A stretch of DNA of 64,000 nucleotides from Streptomyces toxytricini (GTDB lineage: Bacteria; Actinomycetota; Actinomycetes; Streptomycetales; Streptomycetaceae), in contig NZ_BMTY01000028.1 of assembly GCF_014649915.1 (NCBI RefSeq), positions 27,352 through 91,351 of the forward strand. The letters are read 5' to 3'. Positions 16,297 through 24,343 of the stretch are shown here, piece after piece; within the stretch, counting starts at the first letter, position 1; every line of letters starts with the position of its first letter. A program made the position numbers and the translations under genes. The notes below the pieces were generated by a model. That model had not been told where the DNA came from, searched no databases, and saw nothing but the letters and a program-made list of their open reading frames with translations.

Positions 16297-17487
16297 ATGA
16301 TCACACTGCCTCGGGCGGCCGCGGCCGCCGTCCTCGCCTGCACGCTCGCCTTACCCGCCACCGCCGCCGCGGCGGCCGCGCCCGACACCTCCGCCGCCCG
16401 CCCCGCCGCCTCCGACGCGGCCTCCGCCGGCCGCATGCGACTGCCCGCGCCCACCGGCGCCCACGGCGTCGGCAGCACCGTGCTCCACCTGGTGGACCGG
16501 TCCCGCAAGGACCCGTGGGAGCCCGCCGCCGACGGCCGCGAGCTGATGGTGACCCTGCACTACCCGGCCGCCCGCCGCGCCCACGGCCGGCCGGCCCCGT
16601 ACGCCACCGAGCCGGAGGCCCGGGAGCTGCTGAAGGCGGCCGGTGCGCCGGACAGCCCCTCCTCTGCGGGGGAGTTGGCACGGCTGCGGACGCATGGCGC
16701 GGTGGACGCGCGCCCCGCCCCGGGACGGCATCCGCTGGTGGTCCTCTCCCCCGGGTTCGGGGCGCCGCGGTTCACCCTCACGAACCTCGCCGAGGAGCTC
16801 GCGTCGCGCGGGTACGTCGTCGCGTCCGTCGACCACGCCTACGAGTCGTCCGGGACGTCGCTCCCGGACGGGCGGCTGCTGACCTGCACGGCGTGCACGG
16901 TCCTCGACGGGGGCGGCGTGCCGGGGAGCACCGTCACCGCCGCCCGCGCCGCCGACACCCGATTTCTGCTGGACCGGCTGACCGGCCCCGCGCCGGCGTG
17001 GCGGCACGCGGCGTCGATCGACGCCTCCAGGATCGGCATGGCCGGCCACTCCATCGGCGGCGCCAGTGCCGCCACCGCCATGCTCGCCGACCCGCGCATC
17101 GACGCGGGCGTCAACATGGACGGATCGTTCTGGGACGTTCTCCCAGCCGGTGGGCTGCAGGGGCGGCCGTTCATGCTGCTCGGCACCGACGACGACATGC
17201 ACCGGCCGGGCGGCGCCGACACCACCTGGGACACCACCTGGCAGGCGCTCGGCGGCTGGAAGCGGTGGCTGACGGTGGCGGGGACGGACCACTACAGCTT
17301 CTCGGACGCACCCGTCATCCAGCGGCACTTCGGCCTGCCCGCCGGGGACATCCCCGCCGAACGCGCCCTCGCGGTGACCCGCGCCTACACCGCCGCCTTC
17401 TTCGACCAGCACCTGCGCGGGCAGCCCCGGCGACTGCTGGACGGGCCGGCCGCATCCCACCCGGAGGTGCGCTTCCACCAGCCGTGA
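16297..17487 (+). CDS. Secreted alpha/beta hydrolase (PAF-acetylhydrolase/lipase-like)
   Basis: A 396-aa exported hydrolase. A signal peptide (ITLPRAAAAAVLACTLALPATAAAAA) precedes the alpha/beta-hydrolase core: HPLVVLSPGFGAPRFT (oxyanion strand), ASVDHAYES, and the nucleophile elbow GHSIGGASAAT with the catalytic Ser. FMLLGTDDDMH gives a likely acid, and GTDHYSFSD the likely His. The layout matches platelet-activating-factor-acetylhydrolase-like secreted lipases/esterases of actinomycetes. A TTA leucine codon lies at 16351-16353 (residue 19, within the signal peptide), which in Streptomyces would make translation depend on the bldA tRNA. ATG 16297 was chosen to begin the signal peptide; open frame continues upstream across the hairpins. 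Confidence 0.88.
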   Translation: MITLPRAAAAAVLACTLALPATAAAAAAPDTSAARPAASDAASAGRMRLPAPTGAHGVGSTVLHLVDRSRKDPWEPAADGRELMVTLHYPAARRAHGRPAPYATEPEARELLKAAGAPDSPSSAGELARLRTHGAVDARPAPGRHPLVVLSPGFGAPRFTLTNLAEELASRGYVVASVDHAYESSGTSLPDGRLLTCTACTVLDGGGVPGSTVTAARAADTRFLLDRLTGPAPAWRHAASIDASRIGMAGHSIGGASAATAMLADPRIDAGVNMDGSFWDVLPAGGLQGRPFMLLGTDDDMHRPGGADTTWDTTWQALGGWKRWLTVAGTDHYSFSDAPVIQRHFGLPAGDIPAERALAVTRAYTAAFFDQHLRGQPRRLLDGPAASHPEVRFHQP

Positions 17488-17496
17488 GCCGGGGCG

Positions 17497-17525
17497 CGTC
17501 CCACCCCCGCTCGGCGGGGGCGGGA
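17497..17525. terminator. Bidirectional terminator
   Basis: Arms GTCCCACCCCCG (17497-17508) and CGGGGGCGGGAC (17514-17525) pair with one mismatch. They lie between the convergent hydrolase and coiled-coil genes. Confidence 0.6.
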
Positions 17526-17640
17526 CCCGGCAACGCGCCGACGCGGGCCGCACGCCGGGGGCCGGCCGCACGGCGCGGTCGGCCGTACAACAGGGAGCCG
17601 GCCGTACCCGGAATCGGGCCGGACGCCCTGGGCCGTACGG

Positions 17641-18744
17641 TCAGCGGCCGTGCGAACGGGCGGCGCCCAGGCGGCGGGTGGCCGCGTCGGCCGTGCGCTC
17701 CGCCTTGCGGAGGGCCTGTTCGGCCCGCCGGTGCCGGGAGCGGGCGGCGCCGGCGGCCTCCTCGGCCGCCTCCAGGCGGATCCTCAGCCGGGACAGCTCC
17801 TCGCGCAGCGCCTCCGCCGCCGCGGAGGTACGGTCCAGCTCCTTCGCCGCCCCGTCGAGCACCGTCCGGGCGCGCTCCCGCTCCTCCTCGGCCGCGGCGA
17901 CCGCCCTCAACGCCGCCTCGACACGGGCCTCCTGACGGGCGGCCTGCCGCTCGGCAACGGCATCCCGCGGGGGCTCCGGAGCGCGGGCGGGCTTCCGGAC
18001 CGCCGTCTTCCCCGCCGGCTTCGGGGGCGGCGGTTCGGTGGCTCGCGCGGCCGCCCTGCCGGCCGGCTTTCCGGTCGGCTTCGGCGTCTTCTCCTCTGCT
18101 GCCGACTCCTCGGTCCGCTCCCGGGCCGGTTCGCCGGGCCGCTTGTGCGGTGGTTCCGCTTTCGTCCGCTCGCGGTGGGCCGCAGGCGGTGCGGGCTCCG
18201 CCGGCTCCCGTTCCGTCGCGGCCGGCGTCGGCCGGTTCAGGGCGGACAGGGCGGCCGGGCCCGGCTCCAGGCCCTCGAAGCCGAGTCGCGGTGCAGGGGC
18301 CTGCGCCAGGTGCCCCTCCGCCCAGTCCCGGCCGGACTCTTCGTCGCCCGCCAGACCGTGCAGGACGGCCTCGACCTCCCGGGCCAGCGCCTCGCCGCCG
18401 CGTTCTCCCGCGCGCTCCGCCAGTGCGGCCGCGTCGCGGGCCAGACCCGCCGAGAGCCGGTTCCGCTCGGCCGACAGCTCCCTGATGCGGCGGCCGTCGA
18501 GCTCGCGGTGCGCCCTGCGCAGGGCGTCGCCCGACTCCAGCAGCTGCGCCACCCGTTCCGGCTCGGCACCCGCCAGCAGGTTCGCCGCCCACACCGCGAG
18601 CGTCGGGCGCCGCAGCGCGGACAGGGTGCGGGCGGACTCCGGGTCGCCCTCCCGCTTGGCCCGGGCCGCGTACGCGTTCCTGGCCGCCACGAACCCGCCC
18701 GGGTGGAGCGCGTACAGCTCCCGCATCACCGCATCGACGTCCAT
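17641..18744 (-). CDS. Coiled-coil, Ala/Arg/Glu-rich conserved protein
   Basis: A 367-aa protein that I know only as uncharacterised in Streptomyces. Residues ~1-150 are a helical domain (MDVDAVMRELYALHPGGFVAARNAYA, LRRPTLAVWAANLLAG, SAERNRLSAGLARDAAALAERAG). Residues ~165-265 are a Pro/Lys/Ala/Glu-rich flexible linker. Residues ~265-360 are a long coiled coil (ERQAARQEARVEAALRAV, LREELSRLRIRLEAAEEAA). It resembles cytoplasmic structural or nucleoid-type proteins with a folded head and coiled-coil tail, but no function is established. No membrane segment is seen. Convergent with the hydrolase. Confidence 0.8.
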   Translation of the reverse strand: MDVDAVMRELYALHPGGFVAARNAYAARAKREGDPESARTLSALRRPTLAVWAANLLAGAEPERVAQLLESGDALRRAHRELDGRRIRELSAERNRLSAGLARDAAALAERAGERGGEALAREVEAVLHGLAGDEESGRDWAEGHLAQAPAPRLGFEGLEPGPAALSALNRPTPAATEREPAEPAPPAAHRERTKAEPPHKRPGEPARERTEESAAEEKTPKPTGKPAGRAAARATEPPPPKPAGKTAVRKPARAPEPPRDAVAERQAARQEARVEAALRAVAAAEEERERARTVLDGAAKELDRTSAAAEALREELSRLRIRLEAAEEAAGAARSRHRRAEQALRKAERTADAATRRLGAARSHGR

Positions 18745-18828
18745 GCCCCCACCATGGGGCGCCGCCCCGGCCGCCGCCGCCCGCGACCCGCCGGCCGGCT
18801 GCGGGCACGCCCGGACAGCGGCGGCGTG

Positions 18829-19146
18829 TCAGTCGGTGTCCTCCCGGGCCAGGGCCAGGGCGAGGTCCTGGAGGATCTGCTCCGTCGACACCGGCGGATC
18901 GGCCTCGTCGTGGGCGTCCGCGAGCGCGTCGAAGGCGGTGATGAAGCCGTTGACCAACGCGCTCAGGGGCGCGGACATCTGCTCCAGGACGGCCATGCCG
19001 ACCTCCTGGGCACTGGCGTCCGCCGGGACGACGAACTGAGTGGGCATGACCTCGGCCAGCACGTCGGAGACGAACCCGCGGTCGGCCCCGGAGCGGAGGG
19101 CGGTGAGCGCGGCGATGGCCTTCAGTTTGATCTCGTTCTCCGTCAT
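18829..19146 (-). CDS. Small hypothetical protein, 105 aa
   Basis: A helical acidic protein (MTENEIKLKAIAALTALRSGADRGF..., EQILQDLALALAREDTD). No domain is recognised. Codon use is less extreme than its neighbours (AAG/AAA lysines, ATT), but third positions are still mostly G/C. It lies upstream of the coiled-coil gene on the same strand with an 84-base gap. Its start faces the LuxE-like operon across a 286-base gap. Confidence 0.65.
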   Translation of the reverse strand: MTENEIKLKAIAALTALRSGADRGFVSDVLAEVMPTQFVVPADASAQEVGMAVLEQMSAPLSALVNGFITAFDALADAHDEADPPVSTEQILQDLALALAREDTD

Positions 19147-19432
19147 CGGACGAGCTTAGAACGCCCCTCCGCCTCCGCGGCCGGTGCCCGCCGCCACCGA
19201 AAGAAACAGAAAAGTTGTTGAATATCGTCTGACTGGCCGGATATTTTTGGCAGATTTGGCGACTGGCGCACTGATGTTCCATCATCATGACTGCACGTCA
19301 GCTTTGGGCGTGCGCCGAGGAGGCGGGGGCACGGGGGTTCCCCGGTCACACCGGATGGTTCCGCAGCGGGCTCACGGCCCCGCCGCGCACGGTGGCTCCC
19401 GCCCCGGTATCCCGTCATCTAGGCAAAGGCCC
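19147..19432. promoter_or_regulatory. AT-richer upstream region of the LuxC/LuxE-like operon
   Basis: This 286-base gap holds an unusually AT-rich patch at about 19198-19285 (AAAGAAACAGAAAAGTTGTTG, then GGATATTTTTGGCAG), in contrast to the surrounding genes. It likely contains the operon promoter. Small dyads are visible: TGATG-TTC-CATCA (19272-19284) and TGAC-TGCAC-GTCA (19288-19300). No gene is evident in the remainder (19300-19432). Confidence 0.5.
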
Positions 19433-20701
19433 ATGTCCGCCCAGCAGCTCTCGGACCTCATACGTTTCGCCCGTCACAACTCGCCCTTTTACCAGGAGCT
19501 CTACGCCTCCATCCCTCCCGGCGCCGACCGCCTCGCCGACCTCCCGGTCATCGACCAGAAGCGGTTCTGGGAGGCGAACGCCTTCCCCGGCAGCCGGGTC
19601 CTGACCGGCCCGCTCAGCGAGGCCACCGTCTTCAAGACCGGCGGCACGACCGGCGCCCCCAAGCTGTCCGTCTACACCCGCGACGAGTGGCGCACCTTCG
19701 TCACCTCGTTCGGCCAGGGGCTGGTGGACGCGGGCCTGCGGCCGGGCCACCGCGTCGCCGACCTGTTCTACGCGGGCGAGCTGTACGCCAGCTTCCTCTT
19801 CATCCTCGACTCCCTCGCCCACGCCCCCGTGGACAACGTCCGCCTGCCCGTCGGCGGCGGAGCCCCGCTCGAGTCGACGGTTCCGACACTGCGGGACCTG
19901 TCCGCGCAGGTCGTCGCGGGCACGCCCACCACCCTGTGCCGGCTGGCCGAGCACCTCGCGGCCGGCGGCGACCGGCTGGAGTCGGTGGAGCTGCTGCTCT
20001 TCGGCGGCGAGGCCCTCTTCGACGACCAGCGCCGCCTGCTGGCCGCCGCGTTCCCCCGCGCCGAGGCCCGCTCCGTGGGCTACGCCAGTGTGGACGCCGG
20101 CCTGCTCGGCCGGCCCGTGCCCGGCTCCGACGCCCGCGTGCACCGCGCGTTCACCCCGTACTCCGTCGTCGAGATCCTCGACGACACCACCGGCGAGCCG
20201 ATCACGGAGCCGGGGCGGCCCGGCCGGGTCGTCGTCACCAGCCTCTTCCGGCGCCTCATGCCGATCATCCGCTACCCCGCGGGCGACCGCGCCGAGTGGA
20301 CCGGCACCGGGCCCGGGAGCTTCCGCATCCTCGGCCGCGCCGAGGAGGGCGTACGCGTCGGGCCGGTCTCGCTCCACACCGACGACGCGCAGAACGCCGT
20401 CGCCGCCGCGGACACCGCGGGCCGGGTCGTCGGCATGCAGCTCGTCGTCCGCCGCTGGGACGGCCGCGACGGGCTCGTACTCCGCCTCGCGACCGCCCCC
20501 GGCGACACCGGCGACGGCCTGGACACCCTCGCCAAGGCAGTCGTCGCGGAACTGGAGGCGGCGCGGCCGCTGTACCCGCAGAGCGTGGCCGCCTCCTTCG
20601 TGCACCCGCTGTCCGTGGAGTGGGCGCGCCACCGCGACCTCGCCGTCAACCCGCGCTCCGGCAAGCTCGTCCGGGTCCTCGACGAGAGGCCCACCGCATG
20701 A
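19433..20701 (+). CDS. PaaK/F390-synthetase-like adenylate-forming enzyme
   Basis: A 422-aa adenylate-forming enzyme of the phenylacetate-CoA ligase / coenzyme F390 synthetase / LuxE superfamily. The start region IRFARHNSPFYQELYA is typical of PaaK. The ATP P-loop is TGGTTGAPKLS (residues 69-79), and LLLFGGEALFDDQRR, GYASVDAGLLG and PIIRYPAGDRAEW (core Tyr/Asp motifs) follow. It should activate a carboxylic acid as acyl-AMP and perhaps transfer it to CoA or a protein thiol. It is gene 1 of five overlapping genes. Its TGA overlaps the next ATG by four bases. ATG 19433 has AAAGG about 5 bases upstream; open frame continues upstream but without coding-like codons. Confidence 0.88.
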   Translation: MSAQQLSDLIRFARHNSPFYQELYASIPPGADRLADLPVIDQKRFWEANAFPGSRVLTGPLSEATVFKTGGTTGAPKLSVYTRDEWRTFVTSFGQGLVDAGLRPGHRVADLFYAGELYASFLFILDSLAHAPVDNVRLPVGGGAPLESTVPTLRDLSAQVVAGTPTTLCRLAEHLAAGGDRLESVELLLFGGEALFDDQRRLLAAAFPRAEARSVGYASVDAGLLGRPVPGSDARVHRAFTPYSVVEILDDTTGEPITEPGRPGRVVVTSLFRRLMPIIRYPAGDRAEWTGTGPGSFRILGRAEEGVRVGPVSLHTDDAQNAVAAADTAGRVVGMQLVVRRWDGRDGLVLRLATAPGDTGDGLDTLAKAVVAELEAARPLYPQSVAASFVHPLSVEWARHRDLAVNPRSGKLVRVLDERPTA

Positions 20702-22053
20702 CCGCCGCGCCGCCGTCCGCGCCCTCGACCGCACCCCCGCCGGCGCCTGCTGCCGCGCCGGGCGGGCGGTCCGCGCGGCGCGCCCCGCTCGTCCTGCGCA
20801 ACCGCGCCTTCGGCGCGGTGTGGCTGGGCCAGGTCCTGACCCAGGCCGCCGTGCGCATGTTCCAGGTCGGCGTCTCCTGGTGGCTCGTCGCCTACGCCGT
20901 CCGGGACGCCGCCGGGCTCGCATCGGGGCTGTTCATGGCCGTCTGCACGCTCCCCGCGGTGGTCCTCGCCCCCGTCGTGGCGAAGGCCGTCGGCCGGTAC
21001 GCGCACCGCTCGGTGCTGCGGACCGCCGCCGGGCTCGCCGCGGCTGCCGCGGCCGTCCTCGCCGTCGCGGCGCAGGCGGGCGGGCCGCCGCTCGCGGGCG
21101 TGTACGCCGCCGCCCTCGGCCTGGCCACCTGCCAGGCGTTCTTCGACCCGTGCCTGACCACCTCAGTCCCCGAGCTCGTCGACGACGAGGACATCGAGGC
21201 CGCCACCGGCTTCGAGCTGTCCACGCAGTCGCTGGCCGGGCTCGGCGGGGCGCTGCTCGGCGCGCTCGCCGTGGACCGGGCCGGGGTCGCGGGGCTGGCC
21301 GCCGGCTGCGCCGCCGCCTACCTCGGCGCCGCGGTCCTCGTCGCCACGGCCCGCTTCCGCAGCCCCGCGCCCGCCGCCGCGGACGGAGCGGCGCCCGCCG
21401 ACGGCGCCGCTCCGGTCGGGCGCCCGCTGCGCCGCATCCTCGGCGAACTGCCCTACGTGCGCCGGATCCTGGTGTGCTTCACCGCGGCGAACCTGTTCAC
21501 CGCCGCCGTGTTCGTCGTCGTCCCGCTCTACACCCGCTCCGTCCTCGACGGCGGGGGCGGCACGGTGGCCCTGCTCGAGGCCGCGCTGGGCACGGGGGCG
21601 CTCGTCGGCGCGTTCACGGGGACGCGGGTCCCCGGCCGGCCCACCGTCGCCGGCGCGTACTGCCTCGGCCTGATGGCCGTCGCGCTGGCGCTGCCCGGCC
21701 TGGCCGCGCACCGAGCCGCGGCGGTGTGCGGCCTCGCCGTCTCCGGCTGGTGCGCCGGCGCGGTCAGCGTCCGGTTCGTCGCCCTCTTCCAGCGACTCGT
21801 TCCGCCCGCCGACAAGCCCGGGTTCTTCGCCGTCATGCAGGCCGTGCTGGGCGCGTCCCTGCCGGTGGCGTCCCTCGTCTTCGGCTTCGCGGGCGACGTG
21901 CTGTCCCCGCGGACGCTGTGCCTGGTCCAGGGCGCCGGCCTGCTCCCCGCCGCCCTCGCCCTGGCCCTCCTCGGGGCGCGCACCCCCGAGCCCGAACCCG
22001 CGCGCGAGCCCGCGTCCGACGCGGCCGCCGGCGCCGAGGGAGGCGGCCGGTGA
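20698..22053 (+). CDS. MFS exporter (EntS-like)
   Basis: A 451-aa major-facilitator-superfamily transporter with about 12 hydrophobic segments. After an Ala/Pro-rich tail it starts with FGAVWLGQVLTQAAVRMFQVGVSWWLV, and it has FFDPCLTTSVPELVDDEDIEAATGFELS in the first cytoplasmic half. The pattern fits the MFS_3/EntS group that exports siderophores or other natural products. By position in the operon it probably exports the product or an intermediate of the LuxC/LuxE-like pathway. ATG overlaps the upstream stop and its own stop overlaps the next GTG (GTGA), so translation is coupled at both ends. Confidence 0.88.
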   Translation: MTAAPPSAPSTAPPPAPAAAPGGRSARRAPLVLRNRAFGAVWLGQVLTQAAVRMFQVGVSWWLVAYAVRDAAGLASGLFMAVCTLPAVVLAPVVAKAVGRYAHRSVLRTAAGLAAAAAAVLAVAAQAGGPPLAGVYAAALGLATCQAFFDPCLTTSVPELVDDEDIEAATGFELSTQSLAGLGGALLGALAVDRAGVAGLAAGCAAAYLGAAVLVATARFRSPAPAAADGAAPADGAAPVGRPLRRILGELPYVRRILVCFTAANLFTAAVFVVVPLYTRSVLDGGGGTVALLEAALGTGALVGAFTGTRVPGRPTVAGAYCLGLMAVALALPGLAAHRAAAVCGLAVSGWCAGAVSVRFVALFQRLVPPADKPGFFAVMQAVLGASLPVASLVFGFAGDVLSPRTLCLVQGAGLLPAALALALLGARTPEPEPAREPASDAAAGAEGGGR

Positions 22054-23198
22054 AGCCCGTCATCACCCCGGCCTCCCCTGCCGACATCGCCGAACTGCGC
22101 CAGCTGTACTACGCCGTCTACGGGCCCCACTACCCGGTGGCCCTCGGCACCGACCCCGCCGAGATGGCCCGGCTGATCGAGGACCCGCACTCCCTGTGGC
22201 TCGTCGGCCGGTGCCCCGGCAGCGGCGCCCTGACCGGGTCGGCCGCCATCCACGGCGAGGCGGGCAGCCGCATCGGCCGCCTCGAAGGCATCGCCGTGCA
22301 CCCCGGGCACCGCTCCGGGGGCCTGGCCGGCGCCCTCACCGCGGAACTGTGCGCCGGCATGCTGGACACCGGGCGCCTGGACTCCGTCTACGCGACCGTA
22401 CGGACCGTCAGCGCCGGCCCCCAGCGGGTCGTCCTGCGCAACGGCTTCCGCCCGCTCGGCATCCTGCCGAACGCGGTCGACCTGCGCAGCCGCGAGAGCC
22501 TCGCCCTGTACGCGAGGCACTCCGCCGGCGTCCTGGAGCGCCGCAAGCCCGTCACCGAGGTCCCCGCGGCCCTCATGCCGCTGCTGCGCACCGCCGAGGA
22601 CGCCCTCGGCATCAGCTACGGCGGCGTCCGGGCCGTGTCCGGGCCGGCGTCCGCGCCGGCCGCAGCCCCGGGAGCCGCCGAGCGCCTGGAGGTCATCGAG
22701 GCGCCGGCGTTCGTACGCCGCCGCTTCCGGGAGCGGTTCCCCGACCGCAAGGACTGGTTCTACCCGCTGCACACCCCGAACGTCCTCCTCGCCCCCGAGG
22801 ACGGCCGGTTCGAGGTGTACGCCTACCTCAACCGGACCGGCGGCTACTGCTCCCTCCTCACCGCCCACCCCGAGCCGGCCGCGGCGGCCGCCCACCTGGA
22901 GCCCGTCACCCGCGCCCTGGCCCGGGCCGGCGCCGGCTACGTCGAGGCCCTGGTTCCGCTGGACCGCCCGGAAGCCCTCCGGGCCTTCCACGCCCAGGGG
23001 TTCGTCGCCGGGGCGCTGTACCCCGCGATGCGCGCCGACGGCGACGGCTTCCGCGACTACGCCGTGCTGTCGCGCTCCTCGGAGCGCATCGACTTCCGCG
23101 GCGTCGCCGTCGAACCGCCGCTGCGCCCCTACCTGGACTGCTACGTGTCGGCCTGGGCGTCGACCCACCTGCCCACCCCCTCCGAGGTTGCCCGATGA
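22050..23198 (+). CDS. Tandem GNAT-fold protein in LuxC/LuxE-like operon
   Basis: A 382-aa protein with an N-terminal GNAT domain (~1-150). The acetyl-CoA loop is IAVHPGHRSGGLAGALTAEL, followed by TVRTVSAGPQRVVLRNGFRPLG. The C-terminal half (~200-380) has a second GNAT-like pattern: VEALVPLDRPEALRAFHAQGFVAGALYPAMR, then DYAVLSRSSERIDFRG. Its own acyl-CoA loop is degenerate, so the second half may be structural or may bind a carrier. Proteins of this layout occur beside LuxE/LuxC genes in other bacteria, as I recall, but their role is not settled; acylation of an amine or carrier is the simplest idea. Start GTG 22050 overlaps the MFS stop; stop overlaps the LuxE ATG. Confidence 0.8.
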   Translation: MKPVITPASPADIAELRQLYYAVYGPHYPVALGTDPAEMARLIEDPHSLWLVGRCPGSGALTGSAAIHGEAGSRIGRLEGIAVHPGHRSGGLAGALTAELCAGMLDTGRLDSVYATVRTVSAGPQRVVLRNGFRPLGILPNAVDLRSRESLALYARHSAGVLERRKPVTEVPAALMPLLRTAEDALGISYGGVRAVSGPASAPAAAPGAAERLEVIEAPAFVRRRFRERFPDRKDWFYPLHTPNVLLAPEDGRFEVYAYLNRTGGYCSLLTAHPEPAAAAAHLEPVTRALARAGAGYVEALVPLDRPEALRAFHAQGFVAGALYPAMRADGDGFRDYAVLSRSSERIDFRGVAVEPPLRPYLDCYVSAWASTHLPTPSEVAR

Positions 23199-24343
23199 AC
23201 CCCCATCTCGCGCCGGTGTCCGTACCCGACCCGGCCCTCCTGCCGCACGTCCAGCGACTGTGCGACCTGACCGACCCGTACGCCTTCGGGCCCGCCGAGG
23301 ACGAGCTGTTCGCCGCCGCCATGGCCGAGTCGCACGCCTGGCACCGCGATCGGTCGCCGTTCTTCCGCTCGCTGTACGAGGCGACGCCGCCGGCCGAGCC
23401 GTACCGGACGCCGCTGGTCCACGCGAACTTCTTCAAGCGCCACGAGGTGCTGTCGATCCCCCGCGAGGACGTCGAACTGCACCTGACCTCCTCCGGGACG
23501 ACCGGGCAGAAGTCGCAGATGTTCTTCGACACCTGGACGATCCGCTCCGCGCAGCGCATGGTCGCCCGGATCTTCGAGCGCAACGGCTGGATCACCCCCG
23601 AGCAGGAGGTCAACTACCTGCTCTACAGCTACGAGCCGGCGCCGTCCCTCAATCTCGGCACCGCCTTCACCGACAACTACCTGTGCGACTTCGCGCCGGC
23701 CCGCAGCGTCGCGTACGCCCTGCGCAACACCGGCGGCGGCCACGAGTTCGACCCCTTCGGCTGCATCGCCGCCCTCCGGCGCTTCGCCGAGGACGGCGCG
23801 CCGGTCCGCATCCTCGGATTCCCGGCGTTCCTCTTCTTCACCCTGGAGCGGATGCGGGCCATGGGCGTGCCGCCGCTGCAGCTCCCGGAGGGCTCCCTGG
23901 TCGTCCTCGGCGGCGGCTGGAAGGGCCACGCCGACCGGCGCATCGAGAAGGAGGAGCTGTACGGCCGGGTCTCCGAGCAGCTCGGCATTCCGGGCGGGCG
24001 GATCCGTGACACCTTCGGCTCCGTCGAGCACTGCATCCCGTACGTGGAGTGCGACCACCACCGGCTGCACGCCCCCGTGTGGTCGCGGGTGGCGATCCGC
24101 TCCACGCGCACCCTGGAGCCGCTGCCGTACGGGGAGCCCGGCTACCTGCACCTGGTGTCGCCGTACATCACCTCCGTCCCGGCGCAGAGCGTCGTCATGG
24201 GCGACCTGGCCTCGCTGCAGCCGGGCGAGGCCTGCGGGTGCGACGTGCCGACCCCCTGGTTCACCGTCCACGGGCGTGCCGGGGTGAGCCGCAACCGGAG
24301 CTGTGCGGTCGCCGCCGCCGAACTGATGAAGGGCATGGCGTGA
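23195..24343 (+). CDS. LuxE-family acyl-protein synthetase
   Basis: A 382-aa LuxE-type adenylating enzyme. The ATP loop SSGTTGQKS is at residues 99-107. YLLYSYEPAPSLNLGTAFTDNYL and LVVLGGGWKGHADRRIEKEEL are typical LuxE stretches. FGSVEHCIPYVECDHHRLHAP contains further conserved His/Cys. The C-terminal SCAVAAAELMKG places a Cys (about residue 370) where LuxE carries the acyl-accepting cysteine. In lux systems LuxE activates a fatty acid as acyl-AMP, takes it on this Cys and hands it to LuxC for reduction. The partner LuxC-like gene follows directly, with a GTGA overlap. The acid used here is unknown. Confidence 0.9.
   Translation: MNPHLAPVSVPDPALLPHVQRLCDLTDPYAFGPAEDELFAAAMAESHAWHRDRSPFFRSLYEATPPAEPYRTPLVHANFFKRHEVLSIPREDVELHLTSSGTTGQKSQMFFDTWTIRSAQRMVARIFERNGWITPEQEVNYLLYSYEPAPSLNLGTAFTDNYLCDFAPARSVAYALRNTGGGHEFDPFGCIAALRRFAEDGAPVRILGFPAFLFFTLERMRAMGVPPLQLPEGSLVVLGGGWKGHADRRIEKEELYGRVSEQLGIPGGRIRDTFGSVEHCIPYVECDHHRLHAPVWSRVAIRSTRTLEPLPYGEPGYLHLVSPYITSVPAQSVVMGDLASLQPGEACGCDVPTPWFTVHGRAGVSRNRSCAVAAAELMKGMA

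Noticed and set aside
22196..24343. 715-codon alternative frame across GNAT and LuxE genes
   Set aside because: Low-complexity Arg/Pro/Gly translation without domains; the true frames have clear GNAT and LuxE motifs.
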